Position numbers and translations under genes: made by a program | Part shown: positions 45,515 to 55,288 of the stretch, piece after piece | How the letters are laid out: each line of letters opens with the position of its first letter | Position numbering within the stretch: position 1 is the stretch's first letter | DNA from: Balneolaceae bacterium | GTDB lineage: Bacteria; Bacteroidota; Rhodothermia; Balneolales; Balneolaceae | Assembly (NCBI GenBank): GCA_017640605.1 | Contig: JAEPQH010000001.1 | Coordinates: forward strand, 62,001-126,000 | Direction of reading: 5' to 3' | Length of the DNA: 64,000 bases | Notes under the pieces: generated by a model | Database searches by the model: none | What the model saw: the letters and a program-made list of their open reading frames with translations, nothing else | Told to the model about the DNA's origin: nothing

Positions 45515-46657
45515 TTATGATTCAGTATTTGATTTCTCTGTCTGCACAGCATTAGGAATTATAAGCGTAAAAGTTGTTCCTTCATCTACCTTGCTTTCAA
45601 CGGTAATATCTGCACCAATGGCAGTTGCTAAACGTTTACAAATCATCAAACCAACCCCTGCCCCGCTTTTGTTTTTCATGCTGAAGTCTTTGGGATGATG
45701 AGATTCGTTAAACATGGCATCTCGAACCTCCTCGGGCATACCTTGTCCAAAATCCTGTACTAAAATTCGAATTTCATCCTCATACTTCTCAACTTTTGTA
45801 TGAATTTCTGAGCCATGGTTACTGAACTTAATGGCGTTGGATTGCAGATTCCTGATTATTGTGGCGATTACTCTTCTGTCTGAATAGATTTCTAGCCCCG
45901 GATCGCAAGTTGAGATGATTTCTATTTTTTTCGAAGATAGCTGATAGCTATTAAGTTTTTCCACCATCTCTAAAACATTACAAAGCTTAAATGCATGTTG
46001 ATGGGATTTAAATGAACCAGATTCTAATTGCCCCCAACTTAGTAAATCATCCAACATAGCACCAAGTTCAACGGATGCAGAATGTGAAAGGCTCGCAATT
46101 TGTTTCATAGATGCGAATTCGTCTTTGACTTGTTCTTTAAGCATTTCTAATATTAATTCCAGTGCTCCGCTGATTCCACTAACCGGCGAGCGTAAATCAT
46201 GCCCAATCACAGAAAATATTCTATTTTTAAAATCAACTGCTTTTGCTAGTTCTTCGCGCTGGCGGGCTATTTCATCTTTAGATAATTTCAGCGAAATATG
46301 TGTTTCAACCCGAGAAAGCAGTTCTTGTTTATTAAATGGTTTAGTGATGTAATCTACGCCGCCTACTTCAAGACCATAGTTAATATTTTCTTGTTCACTT
46401 TTTGCTGTGAGAAATATCACCGGTATTTCTACTAGGGTTTGGTCATTTTTTAATTGTTCACAAACTTCAAACCCATTGAGTACCGGCATCATTACATCGA
46501 GAAGAATCAGGTCGGGATTTGATTTTTTGGCACTTTCCACTACTTGAGTAGACTTAGAAGTTGCTATAACCTGATATCCTTCTCCGCGTAGCGTCATACC
46601 TAATAATTGTAGATTGGCTGGGGTATCATCTACAATTAGAATCTTTCCGTCTTTCAT
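45515..46657 (-). CDS. Response-regulator/histidine-kinase hybrid
   Basis: A 380-residue cytoplasmic signalling protein. An N-terminal receiver domain (ILIVDDTPANLQLLG; phospho-acceptor Asp54 in DLILLDVMMPVLNG; Lys106 in ITKPFN) is joined by a short coiled coil to a HisKA domain with the phospho-His153 in FSVIGHDLRSP and an HATPase domain (RNLQSNAIKFS, DFGQGMPEEVRDAMF, GAGVGLMICKRLA). So its own kinase output is placed under a receiver. It starts 3 bp after the upstream PAS-kinase stop, so both are made from one transcript. No DNA-binding output domain was seen in either protein, implying a separate target. Confidence 0.92.
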   Translation of the reverse strand: MKDGKILIVDDTPANLQLLGMTLRGEGYQVIATSKSTQVVESAKKSNPDLILLDVMMPVLNGFEVCEQLKNDQTLVEIPVIFLTAKSEQENINYGLEVGGVDYITKPFNKQELLSRVETHISLKLSKDEIARQREELAKAVDFKNRIFSVIGHDLRSPVSGISGALELILEMLKEQVKDEFASMKQIASLSHSASVELGAMLDDLLSWGQLESGSFKSHQHAFKLCNVLEMVEKLNSYQLSSKKIEIISTCDPGLEIYSDRRVIATIIRNLQSNAIKFSNHGSEIHTKVEKYEDEIRILVQDFGQGMPEEVRDAMFNESHHPKDFSMKNKSGAGVGLMICKRLATAIGADITVESKVDEGTTFTLIIPNAVQTEKSNTES

Positions 46658-46660
46658 TAT

Positions 46661-49600
46661 TTAATTCTGAGTTCCTTTTAATTTTATGGCGCTTTCAATA
46701 ATGTCTTCGAATTTCTTAAGCTCAGCGAGTACTTTTTCAGTATCAAAGGTTTTTGCGGCAAAGTCAATTTCTGAGGCTAAATCAATGCACCATTTACTCC
46801 TAATGGTTTGACCTGCGCTTCGAAGCATTCGTGCAAACTCTTCGCATTTATCCATTTCTATGGCTTCTTTATCGATCAGGTTAAACTGCACATAGAGTTC
46901 ATCAAATCTATGCTGCACTAATTTCTCAAGATCATGGGTACTTATTGACTTCGAGCCTGAAGTTTTCGGTATTCCCTCAGCAACATGAATATCTTTCTTT
47001 TTATTAATTTTGCCACCCAAATGGGTATGTAACGATTTCATCAAATCTAAATAGCTAATGGGCTTTTTTAGAAACTCATCAAATCCTTCATTGATCACCT
47101 TTTCTTCATAACCCACCATTACAGAAGCCGTAAGTGCAACAACCTTAGATTTATAGTTCATCGCACGAAGTGATTTCATCACTTCAACGCCATCAAGTTT
47201 CGGCATTTTTATATCAAGTAAAACCAAATCGAAGTTACTTTCTTTTGCTTTGTCCAGCGCCTCTTGCCCATCATTTGCCATTACTATTTCAACCGGTTGA
47301 TCGATAAGACAGGCTGCGAGTAATTCTCGGTTATTTTTTACATCGTCCGCAATCAGAATTCTGGATTTGTTTAGGGTGTAACTAATCTCATTTTTCTGAT
47401 AGTTCTCCTCTTTAGAAGTTATCGTGGAAACGGCCACATTCGGAATCAAAATCCTGAACGTAGTACCAACACCAAATTCACTTTCGATTTGAATTTCGCC
47501 ATGCATTAGCTCCACAAGTTTCTTTGAGATACTCAGCCCTAGACCCGTTCCGCCGTATTCATCCGAAATTGACCTGCCTTGTTGTTCAAATGCGTTAAAA
47601 ATAGAATCGCGATGTTCCGGTTTTATTCCAATACCCGTATCTGAAATAGATACTTCAAGATCAATTCTACTATCTGAGTGAATGGATTCTTTGGCTTCCA
47701 CATTAATATTTATGGATCCGGAGTTGGTGAATTTAATCGCATTCCCCACGATGTTGAACACAATTTGCCGTAAATGTTTTTCATCCAATAATAGAGCCGA
47801 AGGTAGATCTTCAGAAATCTGCATTTCAAAATCCAAATTCTTTTCGCCGATACTGAGATCAAATACTCCTTTTATTTCTTGCAGCGTTCGAACTAAGTTC
47901 ACCGGTACAAGTAACGATTTAACAGCCCCGGCTTCAATTTTAGAAAGATCCAGAATGTCATTGATCAGCTTCAATAGTAATTGACCACTACTTGATATAT
48001 TCGATAAATATTTGAGCTGTTCCTCGTCGGTTATTCGATTTGTAAGTAACTCTGTAAAGCCAAGAATGGAATTCATCGGGGTGCGTATTTCATGGCTCAT
48101 GGTAGCCAGAAACTGACTTTTTGCTCTATTCGCGAGATCTGCCTCTTCTTTAGCTTTTATTAGCTCTTCTTCCAGTTTTTTTCTTTCGGTGATGTCGTGA
48201 AACATCCCAATGAAACTGGTTACTTCACCTTCTTTATTACGCTCGAATGGACTATCTATAGAATAACACCAAATCCAATTACCATTTTTATGCTTAAACC
48301 GGTATTCAATGGCATGCTCCCCTTTTCCTGAAGCTAGATACTTCATGTGTTCACCAAGCTTTTCGTGATCATCGGGATGAAATAACCCAAAAAACTCTGT
48401 TTGTTCCATCGCATTTATATCATCGATGGTATAGCCTAACAATTTCTCATATTGTTCATTCACAAAAGAATTCAGCGATTTGGTAAAGTCGTAGATATAC
48501 ACACCCATTGGACCAACACTGGCAATTTTTTCAGAAAACTGCTTCTCTCTTTTAAGTTGTGATAAAAGCTCGTGATGTTCGGTTAAATCCTGGAAAGTAC
48601 CCAGCATCTTTATGGGCTTATTTTGCATAAATTCAACTCGACCTTTAGCTCTCACCCAAAGTTCATTTCCCTTTGCAGTAACAAAAGGAAGCTCTAAATC
48701 CCAGCCTTCCCCTGTTTCTAAGGCATGAGTTACTGCCGCGGTAATCGAATCGCGTGAGAATCCTTCCGGATAAAAGCTAATGCCATCATTAATATTTACA
48801 GGTGTACCAATTTCTACCTCGTGAATACGATACACTTCGTCCGACCAATACAATTCACCGGATTCCAAGTAATATTCCCATCCACCCACATTAGCCATTT
48901 GTTGGGCATCTTTGAACAATTCTTCATTCCGCTTTATTTCGGTGATATCCTGAAAAGCACCGGAAACCTTTACTATTTCCCCATCTTCGTACTGAGGTTC
49001 ACCAATAGCCCGAACCCATTTGTAATTATTTAATTCCGAAATAAATGGAATAGAAATATCATAACGCTCACCTTGCTCAATCGCTCTGTTAAATGCCTGT
49101 TCAAGCTCATTTTTTGCTTTTTCAGGATAATAAGAAAAAGCCTTTTCTACGGTAATTCGCTCCTTGTCTGGTAACTCATAAATCTGGTAAACCTCTTTCG
49201 ACCAGTATAAATCTTGCGTTTTCAAGTCGAATTCCCATGCGCCTACCATTGTCATTACTAACGAACGCTGTACCAGCAGTTCTTTCTTCTTTTTTTCGTC
49301 GATTACCCGAGAGCGTGTTTGAATGAAAAGAGTTTCACCGGCTTCATTTTTTACCGGTATTGTATTGGTAAAAAGCCAATTGTATTCACCACTCTTGTTT
49401 CGATAACGATACTCGATGCCCGGATCTTCATTTTGTATAAGCACCTTTGCATGTACTTCTTTTATAGCTTGTACATCATCCGGATGGAAAAAACTGTAAG
49501 GATCCTTGCCTAGTAAATCGCTGATTCCATAACCCAGTTTTTTTGTAAATGACTTAGAAACATATTTGTAGGTTCCATCAGATTCATGCAAAGCAATCAA

Positions 49601-49687
49601 ATCTGTATCGGTATCTGCGAGAATTTTAAATAGATCTAAACCACTCAACTCGTCGGAGTGGTCGTTTTCATTATTCTGTACATCCAT
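46661..49687 (-). CDS. Multi-PAS hybrid histidine kinase
   Basis: A 1008-residue cytoplasmic kinase. Four PAS/PAC modules are visible (about 15-140, 140-255, 255-375, 380-505): PEYRYRNKSGEYNWLFT-type PAC endings and VSGAFQDITEIKRNEEL, MLGTFQDLTEHHELL and FIGMFHDITERKKLEEEL. Then HisKA (phospho-His about 530 in FLATMSHEIRTPMNSILGF), HATPase (ADDEYGGTGLGLSISKKL-like EYGGTGLGLSIS), a receiver (ILIADDVKNNRELL, LVLLDIKMPKLDG) and a C-terminal ~120-residue helical tail that could be an Hpt-like domain, though no clear phospho-His motif was identified. No membrane segment, so signals are probably intracellular. First gene of a two-kinase operon. Confidence 0.92.
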   Translation of the reverse strand: MDVQNNENDHSDELSGLDLFKILADTDTDLIALHESDGTYKYVSKSFTKKLGYGISDLLGKDPYSFFHPDDVQAIKEVHAKVLIQNEDPGIEYRYRNKSGEYNWLFTNTIPVKNEAGETLFIQTRSRVIDEKKKKELLVQRSLVMTMVGAWEFDLKTQDLYWSKEVYQIYELPDKERITVEKAFSYYPEKAKNELEQAFNRAIEQGERYDISIPFISELNNYKWVRAIGEPQYEDGEIVKVSGAFQDITEIKRNEELFKDAQQMANVGGWEYYLESGELYWSDEVYRIHEVEIGTPVNINDGISFYPEGFSRDSITAAVTHALETGEGWDLELPFVTAKGNELWVRAKGRVEFMQNKPIKMLGTFQDLTEHHELLSQLKREKQFSEKIASVGPMGVYIYDFTKSLNSFVNEQYEKLLGYTIDDINAMEQTEFFGLFHPDDHEKLGEHMKYLASGKGEHAIEYRFKHKNGNWIWCYSIDSPFERNKEGEVTSFIGMFHDITERKKLEEELIKAKEEADLANRAKSQFLATMSHEIRTPMNSILGFTELLTNRITDEEQLKYLSNISSSGQLLLKLINDILDLSKIEAGAVKSLLVPVNLVRTLQEIKGVFDLSIGEKNLDFEMQISEDLPSALLLDEKHLRQIVFNIVGNAIKFTNSGSININVEAKESIHSDSRIDLEVSISDTGIGIKPEHRDSIFNAFEQQGRSISDEYGGTGLGLSISKKLVELMHGEIQIESEFGVGTTFRILIPNVAVSTITSKEENYQKNEISYTLNKSRILIADDVKNNRELLAACLIDQPVEIVMANDGQEALDKAKESNFDLVLLDIKMPKLDGVEVMKSLRAMNYKSKVVALTASVMVGYEEKVINEGFDEFLKKPISYLDLMKSLHTHLGGKINKKKDIHVAEGIPKTSGSKSISTHDLEKLVQHRFDELYVQFNLIDKEAIEMDKCEEFARMLRSAGQTIRSKWCIDLASEIDFAAKTFDTEKVLAELKKFEDIIESAIKLKGTQN

Positions 49688-50016
49688 TGTTAGGTAATTT
49701 GATGAAACCCTCTGTATAACTTGTTATCGGCAATACACTGAATACTTAATCCAAGTTCTTGGAAAGACTTTGTGCCTGTATTCAGCTCTAACCCATTAGT
49801 AATCATATTAATTCAAAGAGGAACAATCAATGTTAAATCTAACATAATAAAATATTAATCTTAGGCAATGCACTCTATCACTCACCCAATCTCTTTTCTA
49901 TTAAATAAATGAGCAGTGTTTAAACTAATTCTTAGTGCACTTCTAATAAGTATCACATTTTGATCAAATCGTGCCTCTTGGCAATCTAATCTGACACTAT
50001 CCTCGTACTTTAAAAT
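49688..50016. other. Intergenic region without recognised element
   Basis: 329 bp between divergent genes (the kinase operon and the DUF3047 gene). It is AT-rich and must hold both promoters. Only a small ATGTTA/TAACAT stem near 49830 was noted; nothing else recognisable. Confidence 0.5.
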
Positions 50017-50790
50017 ATGTTACCACAAATTACTCAACAAAATATGTTCTTTCGATGTTGTTCAAGCTTATTAATCATCTTTCTGACCCTTTGCACTGTT
50101 AAAGTACAAAGCCAATCCTCTATTACAATTCCTGTTACTGATTTTAATCCCGAATCACTAGAAAATGAGGATATCGAAAACCCAATATGGAGCGAACTCA
50201 CCTTACCCCGCCGTTCAAAAACGGAGTATTCTTTACATCAACAAGATTCGATGGTATCGATAAAAGCAGTAAGCGAGAATAGTGCATCCGGTTTGGTGTA
50301 TAAAGTTGATATTGATCCGGCTGAATTCCCCATCATAGAATGGAAATGGAGGGTGGATGATTTGGTGGAAGGTGGGGATTTCCGATCAAAAAAAGGAGAC
50401 GATTATGCCGCCAGAATTTACATCACTTTCGATTACGATAAATCGAATCTTGGCTTAGGTGACCGTATCAAATACGAAACCATACGGACTTTCAGCAGAT
50501 TTAAAATTCCACTCCGTGCCATCAATTACATTTGGGCAAACGATGCAGAAAAAGACACGATTGCTCCCAATGCTTATACCAATTGGGTGATGATGGTGAT
50601 TTCTGAAAGTGGCAACGAACGCACTTCAGAATGGCTGTCGTACTCAAGAAATATTTACGAAGACTATAAAACAGCTTTTGGCGAAGAACCGCCGCGCATA
50701 AACGGCATTGCAATCATGACAGATACCGATAATACCAAAAGCACAGCATCGGCTTTTTATGGAAATATTGTTTTCCGTAAAGCTAACTAA
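50017..50790 (+). CDS. DUF3047 protein, exported
   Basis: A 257-residue protein with a signal-like hydrophobic segment (CCSSLLIIFLTLCTVKVQSQ). The body matches the DUF3047 family: IIEWKWRVDDLVEGGDFRSK, DDYAARIYITFDYD, AINYIWAN, YTNWVMMVISESG and GIAIMTDTDNTKSTASAFYG. Function unknown; the compact beta-sandwich suggests a binding role in the envelope. A later in-frame ATG at 50044 may be the real start. It precedes the RND efflux operon by 113 bp on the same strand. Confidence 0.85.
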   Translation: MLPQITQQNMFFRCCSSLLIIFLTLCTVKVQSQSSITIPVTDFNPESLENEDIENPIWSELTLPRRSKTEYSLHQQDSMVSIKAVSENSASGLVYKVDIDPAEFPIIEWKWRVDDLVEGGDFRSKKGDDYAARIYITFDYDKSNLGLGDRIKYETIRTFSRFKIPLRAINYIWANDAEKDTIAPNAYTNWVMMVISESGNERTSEWLSYSRNIYEDYKTAFGEEPPRINGIAIMTDTDNTKSTASAFYGNIVFRKAN

Positions 50791-50903
50791 TATCAATTAG
50801 TAACTGCTCTAATTTGTAGTTGTGGCAAAAATTCTTGCGAAACATTGAAATATCGCGGGCGTATCAAGCGCACGCTTTAACCCCTTAAATCAATGTTTGA
50901 AGA

Positions 50904-51962
50904 ATGAAAACCAAAAAGTTAGGCACCTTTTTAACTGCAGCAGCACTATCAATCGCTTCCCTTTCTGCTTGCAGCAATGGAGAGAACAACGAAAACATGA
51001 ACGACGATGCCGATTCAACGCTCGTTATTCCTGTTGAAGTAATGGACGTAAGCCGGGGAACTATTTCAGCTTATTACTCCAACACAGCAACCCTCGAAGC
51101 TGTAGAAGAAGCTAACATCGTTTCTAAAGTACGGGGCATCATCCAAGAAATTAATGTAGAAGAAGGTGATAAAGTTCGTGCCGGACAAGTAATCGCGAAA
51201 ATTGAAGACGATCAGTACCGAATTGAAGCAGAACGAGCTAAAGCCACGCTCGATCGCATGTTCAACGACTTTCAACGAAACAAAGAGCTGTTCGACAAAC
51301 AATTGATTAGCGCCGAAGTGTACGAAAACTCTCGTTTTGAGTATGAGGCTCAAAAATCAGCCTACGAGTTGGCGCAACTGAACTATCAACATACCTCTAT
51401 CAAATCGCCGATAACCGGGGTGATTTCGGAGCGAATGGTTAAAAAGGGAAACATGATTGGTATCGATCAACAAGTGTTTCGGGTTACTGATTTCGATCCC
51501 ATCCAAGCCATTTTATATGTTCCTGAGCACGAGCGTTCAAAAATCAGAAAAGGGCAACGTGCCGAATTGTTAGCTGATGCCATTCCCGGAACTTTATTTA
51601 CCGGAAAAGTTGAGCGTATCAGTCCAACCATCGATCCAACAACCGGTACATTTAAAGTGACCATCTACATGGATCAAAATCAAGATTTCCTACGCCCCGG
51701 TATGTTTGGTCGCGTTAAAATTGTGTACGACACTCGCGAAAACACCAAAATGATTCCTAAAGCAGCCATTATTTCTGAAGATGAAACTCAATCAGTATTT
51801 GTAATTAAGGACTCTCTCGCTTTCCGTAAAACTATCCGAACCGGTTACATTAACGGAACAAGTATTGAAGTTATCGATGGCTTGGAAGACGGCGAAATGG
51901 TAGTAACCACAGGCCAAGGAAGCCTTACCGACAGCACTAAAGTTAATATTGTTCGACTTTAA
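50904..51962 (+). CDS. RND efflux periplasmic adaptor (membrane fusion protein)
   Basis: A 352-residue HlyD/AcrA-type adaptor with a lipoprotein signal (FLTAAALSIASLSAC). Domain order is visible: lipoyl half (ANIVSKVRGIIQEINVEEGD), alpha-hairpin (about 105-150, KATLDRMFNDFQRNKELFDK), second lipoyl half (KSPITGVISERMVKKGNMIG), beta-barrel and membrane-proximal domain. It bridges the inner-membrane pump and an outer-membrane channel. It is followed 20 bp later by two RND permease genes. No TolC-like gene is nearby, so the channel must be encoded elsewhere. Confidence 0.93.
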   Translation: MKTKKLGTFLTAAALSIASLSACSNGENNENMNDDADSTLVIPVEVMDVSRGTISAYYSNTATLEAVEEANIVSKVRGIIQEINVEEGDKVRAGQVIAKIEDDQYRIEAERAKATLDRMFNDFQRNKELFDKQLISAEVYENSRFEYEAQKSAYELAQLNYQHTSIKSPITGVISERMVKKGNMIGIDQQVFRVTDFDPIQAILYVPEHERSKIRKGQRAELLADAIPGTLFTGKVERISPTIDPTTGTFKVTIYMDQNQDFLRPGMFGRVKIVYDTRENTKMIPKAAIISEDETQSVFVIKDSLAFRKTIRTGYINGTSIEVIDGLEDGEMVVTTGQGSLTDSTKVNIVRL

Positions 51963-51982
51963 GTCGGCATTGAGGATTCGCC

Positions 51983-54900
51983 ATGAAACTCATTGATTTT
52001 TCTATAAAACGTAAGGTCACAATAAGCATGTTTACCGTTGCTATTCTGTTATTCGGAATAGTTTCGTTATCGCGCTTAAATGTAAACCTCCTTCCCGATC
52101 TCAGTTACCCAACGCTAACAATCAGAACCGAATTTGAAGGTGCCGCTCCACTTGAAGTGGAAAATCTTATCACCAAACCAATTGAAGAAGCCGTTGGTGT
52201 GGTGAAAGGTGTTAAAAAAGTGCGCTCTATTTCCAGAACCGGTCAGTCTGATGTTGTGCTGGAATTCAGCTGGGGCAGTAATATGGATATCTCCAACCTG
52301 GATGTAATCGCTAAGTTGGATGCTTTGCAGCTCCCTTTGGATGCAAAAAAACCGGTTACCTTACGCTTCGATCCTACGCTGGATCCGGTAATGCGCTATG
52401 CGTTGTATTATGATAACACCGAAGCTGAACAAGATAACACTCGGGATGTTCAAGTTGATTATGCATCCGAAACCACCGACATCAACAGCAGAGATGCGAT
52501 AGCAGAATTAAAACAACTTCGAATTATCGCCGATGAGTTATTAAAGAAAAATCTGGAATCCTCCGATGGTGTGGCATCGGTAAAAATTAGTGGTGGTTTA
52601 GAAGAAGAGATACAAGTAAACCTGGATCAACGCCGGCTTTCTTATCTCAATATTCCCATCGAAGCAGTAACCAATATTCTGAGTGCAGAAAATGTGAATC
52701 TTTCCGGTGGGCGATTAGAGGAAGGAACCCAGCAATATCTGGTTCGAACACTCAACGAATTTCAAAACATTGAGCAAATTCGAAATGTGATTGTATCTAC
52801 CACAGGCGGAAATACCATCTACTTGAAAGATATCGCCGATGTAACGCAATCTTATAAAGAGAGAGAAGCTATAACTCGCTTAAATGGAATGGAAGCAGTT
52901 GAGGTTGCCATCTATAAAGAAGGTGATGGAAATACTGTAGCCGTAGCAGAAGTAGTTGAAGATCGCATCGACCGAATTCGCAATACGCTTCCCGAAGGCA
53001 TGAAATTGGAAAAAGTGTATGACCAATCCATTTTTATTTCCTCGGCTGTAAATGAAGTTAAGAATGCCGGAATTATCGGTGGTATTCTCGCAATATTGGT
53101 GCTTTACTTCTTTCTTCGAAATTTCTGGAGTACCGTTATTATTTCGGTATCCATTCCGGTTTCCATCATTGCAACCTTCAATTTGATGTATGGGAACGAC
53201 ATCACCCTAAATATTATGTCGTTGGGTGGTATTGCACTCGGTATTGGAATGTTGGTGGATAACTCCATTGTGGTGTTGGAGAATATAGCCCGACATCGCG
53301 AAATGGGTAAAGGTGTGCTTCAAGCCGCACAGGATGGCGCTGGTGAAGTTGGAACCGCTGTTATCGCTTCCACACTCACCACAGTTGCTGTATTCTTCCC
53401 GTTAGTTTTTGTGGATGGAATTGCCGGACAACTATTCCGTGATCAGGCTTTAACAGTTACGTTTTCGCTCTTAGCTTCGCTTGCTGTTGCGGTTACCTTA
53501 ATCCCGATGATGAGTTCATTGAGTGGCAAGAAAAAAGAAATTGCACCACTCGATTTAAAAGAACCGAAAACTAAATTCGGTAAAGGCGCTCGCACTCTCC
53601 GCTTGTTTTTCTTTTACAGTATTCCTGCTTTTTTCACAAAGATTTTTAAGTACATCGTTGCCGGAATTTCTATGGTTTTTAAAGGGATTTTCTATTTCCC
53701 ATTAAAAGGCTTTGATGCCGTATATAACGCGATCGAGCGTGTGTATGTGGGCGTACTTCGTGGTGCACTAAATCATCGTTTAGTTGTGCTTGGTATTGCG
53801 ATTATCGCTTTTGCGGGATCATTGACCTTGATTCCCCGAATTGGAATCGAGTTAATTCCTCAATTATCACAAGGTGAATTTAAAGTAGAGTTTAAACTTC
53901 CTCCCGGAACACCAATCGAGCAAACGGACGCGGCTTTACGAAGTGTGCAAGCAGCAACGAATTCGAACTCTAATGTTCGTTCCAGTTTTGCTGTTGCCGG
54001 AACGGGAAATCGAATTGATGCTAACCCCGATCAGGGTGGCGAAAACTCCGGTGAGTTGAATGTGATGTTAGCCTCTGGTGCTTCATCTGACACTGAAGAA
54101 CGAACGATGAGTGCAATGCGAAGTTCATTGGCTCAGGTTCCCGGACTTCAATACAAATTCTCACGACCCTCTCTATTCACCTTTTCCACCCCAATCGAAA
54201 TTGAAGTAAGTGGTTTTGATTTGGATGATTTGAAAGAAGTAAGTGATGAATTATCCCTCAAAATGGATGCAAATCCTCGCTTTGCGGATGTCAAAAATAC
54301 CATGGAGATCGGATCTCCTGAAATTCAAATTCTATTCGACAGAGATCGTGCTGCTGCGCTTGGCTTGCAAGTGCACGAAGTAGCCGATCGGGTGGTGAGT
54401 AACGTACGTGGTGATGTTGCCACAAGGTATACTTACAGAGATCGAAAAATTGATGTATTGGTTCGAGCTCGTGAACAGGACCGTTCATCAGTAGAAGAGA
54501 TTCAGCAAATCGTTGTGAATCCAAATGCTGAGCGCCCTATTCCGCTAAGTGCCATAGCAGATGTACGAGTTGCGAATGGACCAAGTGAAATTCGCAGGGC
54601 TTCTCAACAACGTGTTGCTTTAGTTACCGCCAACTTAACCTATGGCGATTTAGGTGAAGCCGCCGAAGATGTGCAGGAATTGATTGCCGGGACTAGTATG
54701 CCTGTTGGGACTTATGCCCGAATCGCCGGCCAGAACGAAGAAATGTCGAACTCCTTTCAATCGTTGATTTTTGCCTTATCACTTGCTGTATTTCTGGTTT
54801 ATTTGGTGATGGCTTCACAGTTTGAGTCGTTGCTTCATCCTTTTATCATCCTGTTTACTATTCCATTAGCATTGATTGGAGCAATTTTAGCATTGTATGT

Positions 54901-55288
54901 AACCGGTACAACCATCTCGGTGGTCGTGTTCATCGGGTTGATACTATTGGCCGGAATTGTGGTTAATAACGCCATCGTTCTTATCGACTTAATTAATCAA
55001 ATGCGCCAGAAAGGAGCTTCAAAAATGGAAGCCATTATGGAAGGCGGAAAATCCAGACTTCGCCCCATTCTTATGACAACTCTGACAACCACTTTGGGTT
55101 TATTGCCTTTGGCCATTGGCTTTGGTGATGGCGCAGAATTACGTGCTCCGATGGGAATCACAGTAATTGGCGGGCTATTGGTAAGTACATTACTAACGTT
55201 GGTTGTGATTCCTGTGATGTATTCTATCCTTGATTTCAAGAATTACAGCACGGATGATAATCTCGAACCCGTAACGGTAGAATCATGA
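51983..55288 (+). CDS. RND efflux permease, first of a pair
   Basis: A 1101-residue inner-membrane RND transporter with 12 predicted TM helices and two large periplasmic loops. TM4 carries the proton-relay Asp in GIGMLVDNSIVVLENIARHR (about residue 423), and the family opening FSIKRKVTISMFTVAILLFG is typical of HAE1-type pumps. A cytoplasmic insertion of ~100 residues between TM6 and TM7 (IAPLDLKEPKTKFGKGARTL to FDAVYNAIERVYVG) is longer than usual and has hydrophobic parts. Its end overlaps the next permease start by 4 bp. As in MdtBC, two different permeases might form a mixed trimer. Substrate unknown. Confidence 0.93.
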   Translation: MKLIDFSIKRKVTISMFTVAILLFGIVSLSRLNVNLLPDLSYPTLTIRTEFEGAAPLEVENLITKPIEEAVGVVKGVKKVRSISRTGQSDVVLEFSWGSNMDISNLDVIAKLDALQLPLDAKKPVTLRFDPTLDPVMRYALYYDNTEAEQDNTRDVQVDYASETTDINSRDAIAELKQLRIIADELLKKNLESSDGVASVKISGGLEEEIQVNLDQRRLSYLNIPIEAVTNILSAENVNLSGGRLEEGTQQYLVRTLNEFQNIEQIRNVIVSTTGGNTIYLKDIADVTQSYKEREAITRLNGMEAVEVAIYKEGDGNTVAVAEVVEDRIDRIRNTLPEGMKLEKVYDQSIFISSAVNEVKNAGIIGGILAILVLYFFLRNFWSTVIISVSIPVSIIATFNLMYGNDITLNIMSLGGIALGIGMLVDNSIVVLENIARHREMGKGVLQAAQDGAGEVGTAVIASTLTTVAVFFPLVFVDGIAGQLFRDQALTVTFSLLASLAVAVTLIPMMSSLSGKKKEIAPLDLKEPKTKFGKGARTLRLFFFYSIPAFFTKIFKYIVAGISMVFKGIFYFPLKGFDAVYNAIERVYVGVLRGALNHRLVVLGIAIIAFAGSLTLIPRIGIELIPQLSQGEFKVEFKLPPGTPIEQTDAALRSVQAATNSNSNVRSSFAVAGTGNRIDANPDQGGENSGELNVMLASGASSDTEERTMSAMRSSLAQVPGLQYKFSRPSLFTFSTPIEIEVSGFDLDDLKEVSDELSLKMDANPRFADVKNTMEIGSPEIQILFDRDRAAALGLQVHEVADRVVSNVRGDVATRYTYRDRKIDVLVRAREQDRSSVEEIQQIVVNPNAERPIPLSAIADVRVANGPSEIRRASQQRVALVTANLTYGDLGEAAEDVQELIAGTSMPVGTYARIAGQNEEMSNSFQSLIFALSLAVFLVYLVMASQFESLLHPFIILFTIPLALIGAILALYVTGTTISVVVFIGLILLAGIVVNNAIVLIDLINQMRQKGASKMEAIMEGGKSRLRPILMTTLTTTLGLLPLAIGFGDGAELRAPMGITVIGGLLVSTLLTLVVIPVMYSILDFKNYSTDDNLEPVTVES

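Noticed and set aside
50823-50839. Possible sigma-54 promoter (TGGCA...TTGC) before the RND adaptor
   Set aside because: The distance between GG and GC is 11 instead of the required 10 bases, so it does not fit the strict -24/-12 spacing.
50850-50880. GGGCGTATC word as a further REP copy
   Set aside because: The second arm does not pair well and no GTAG/GGAG foot is present.
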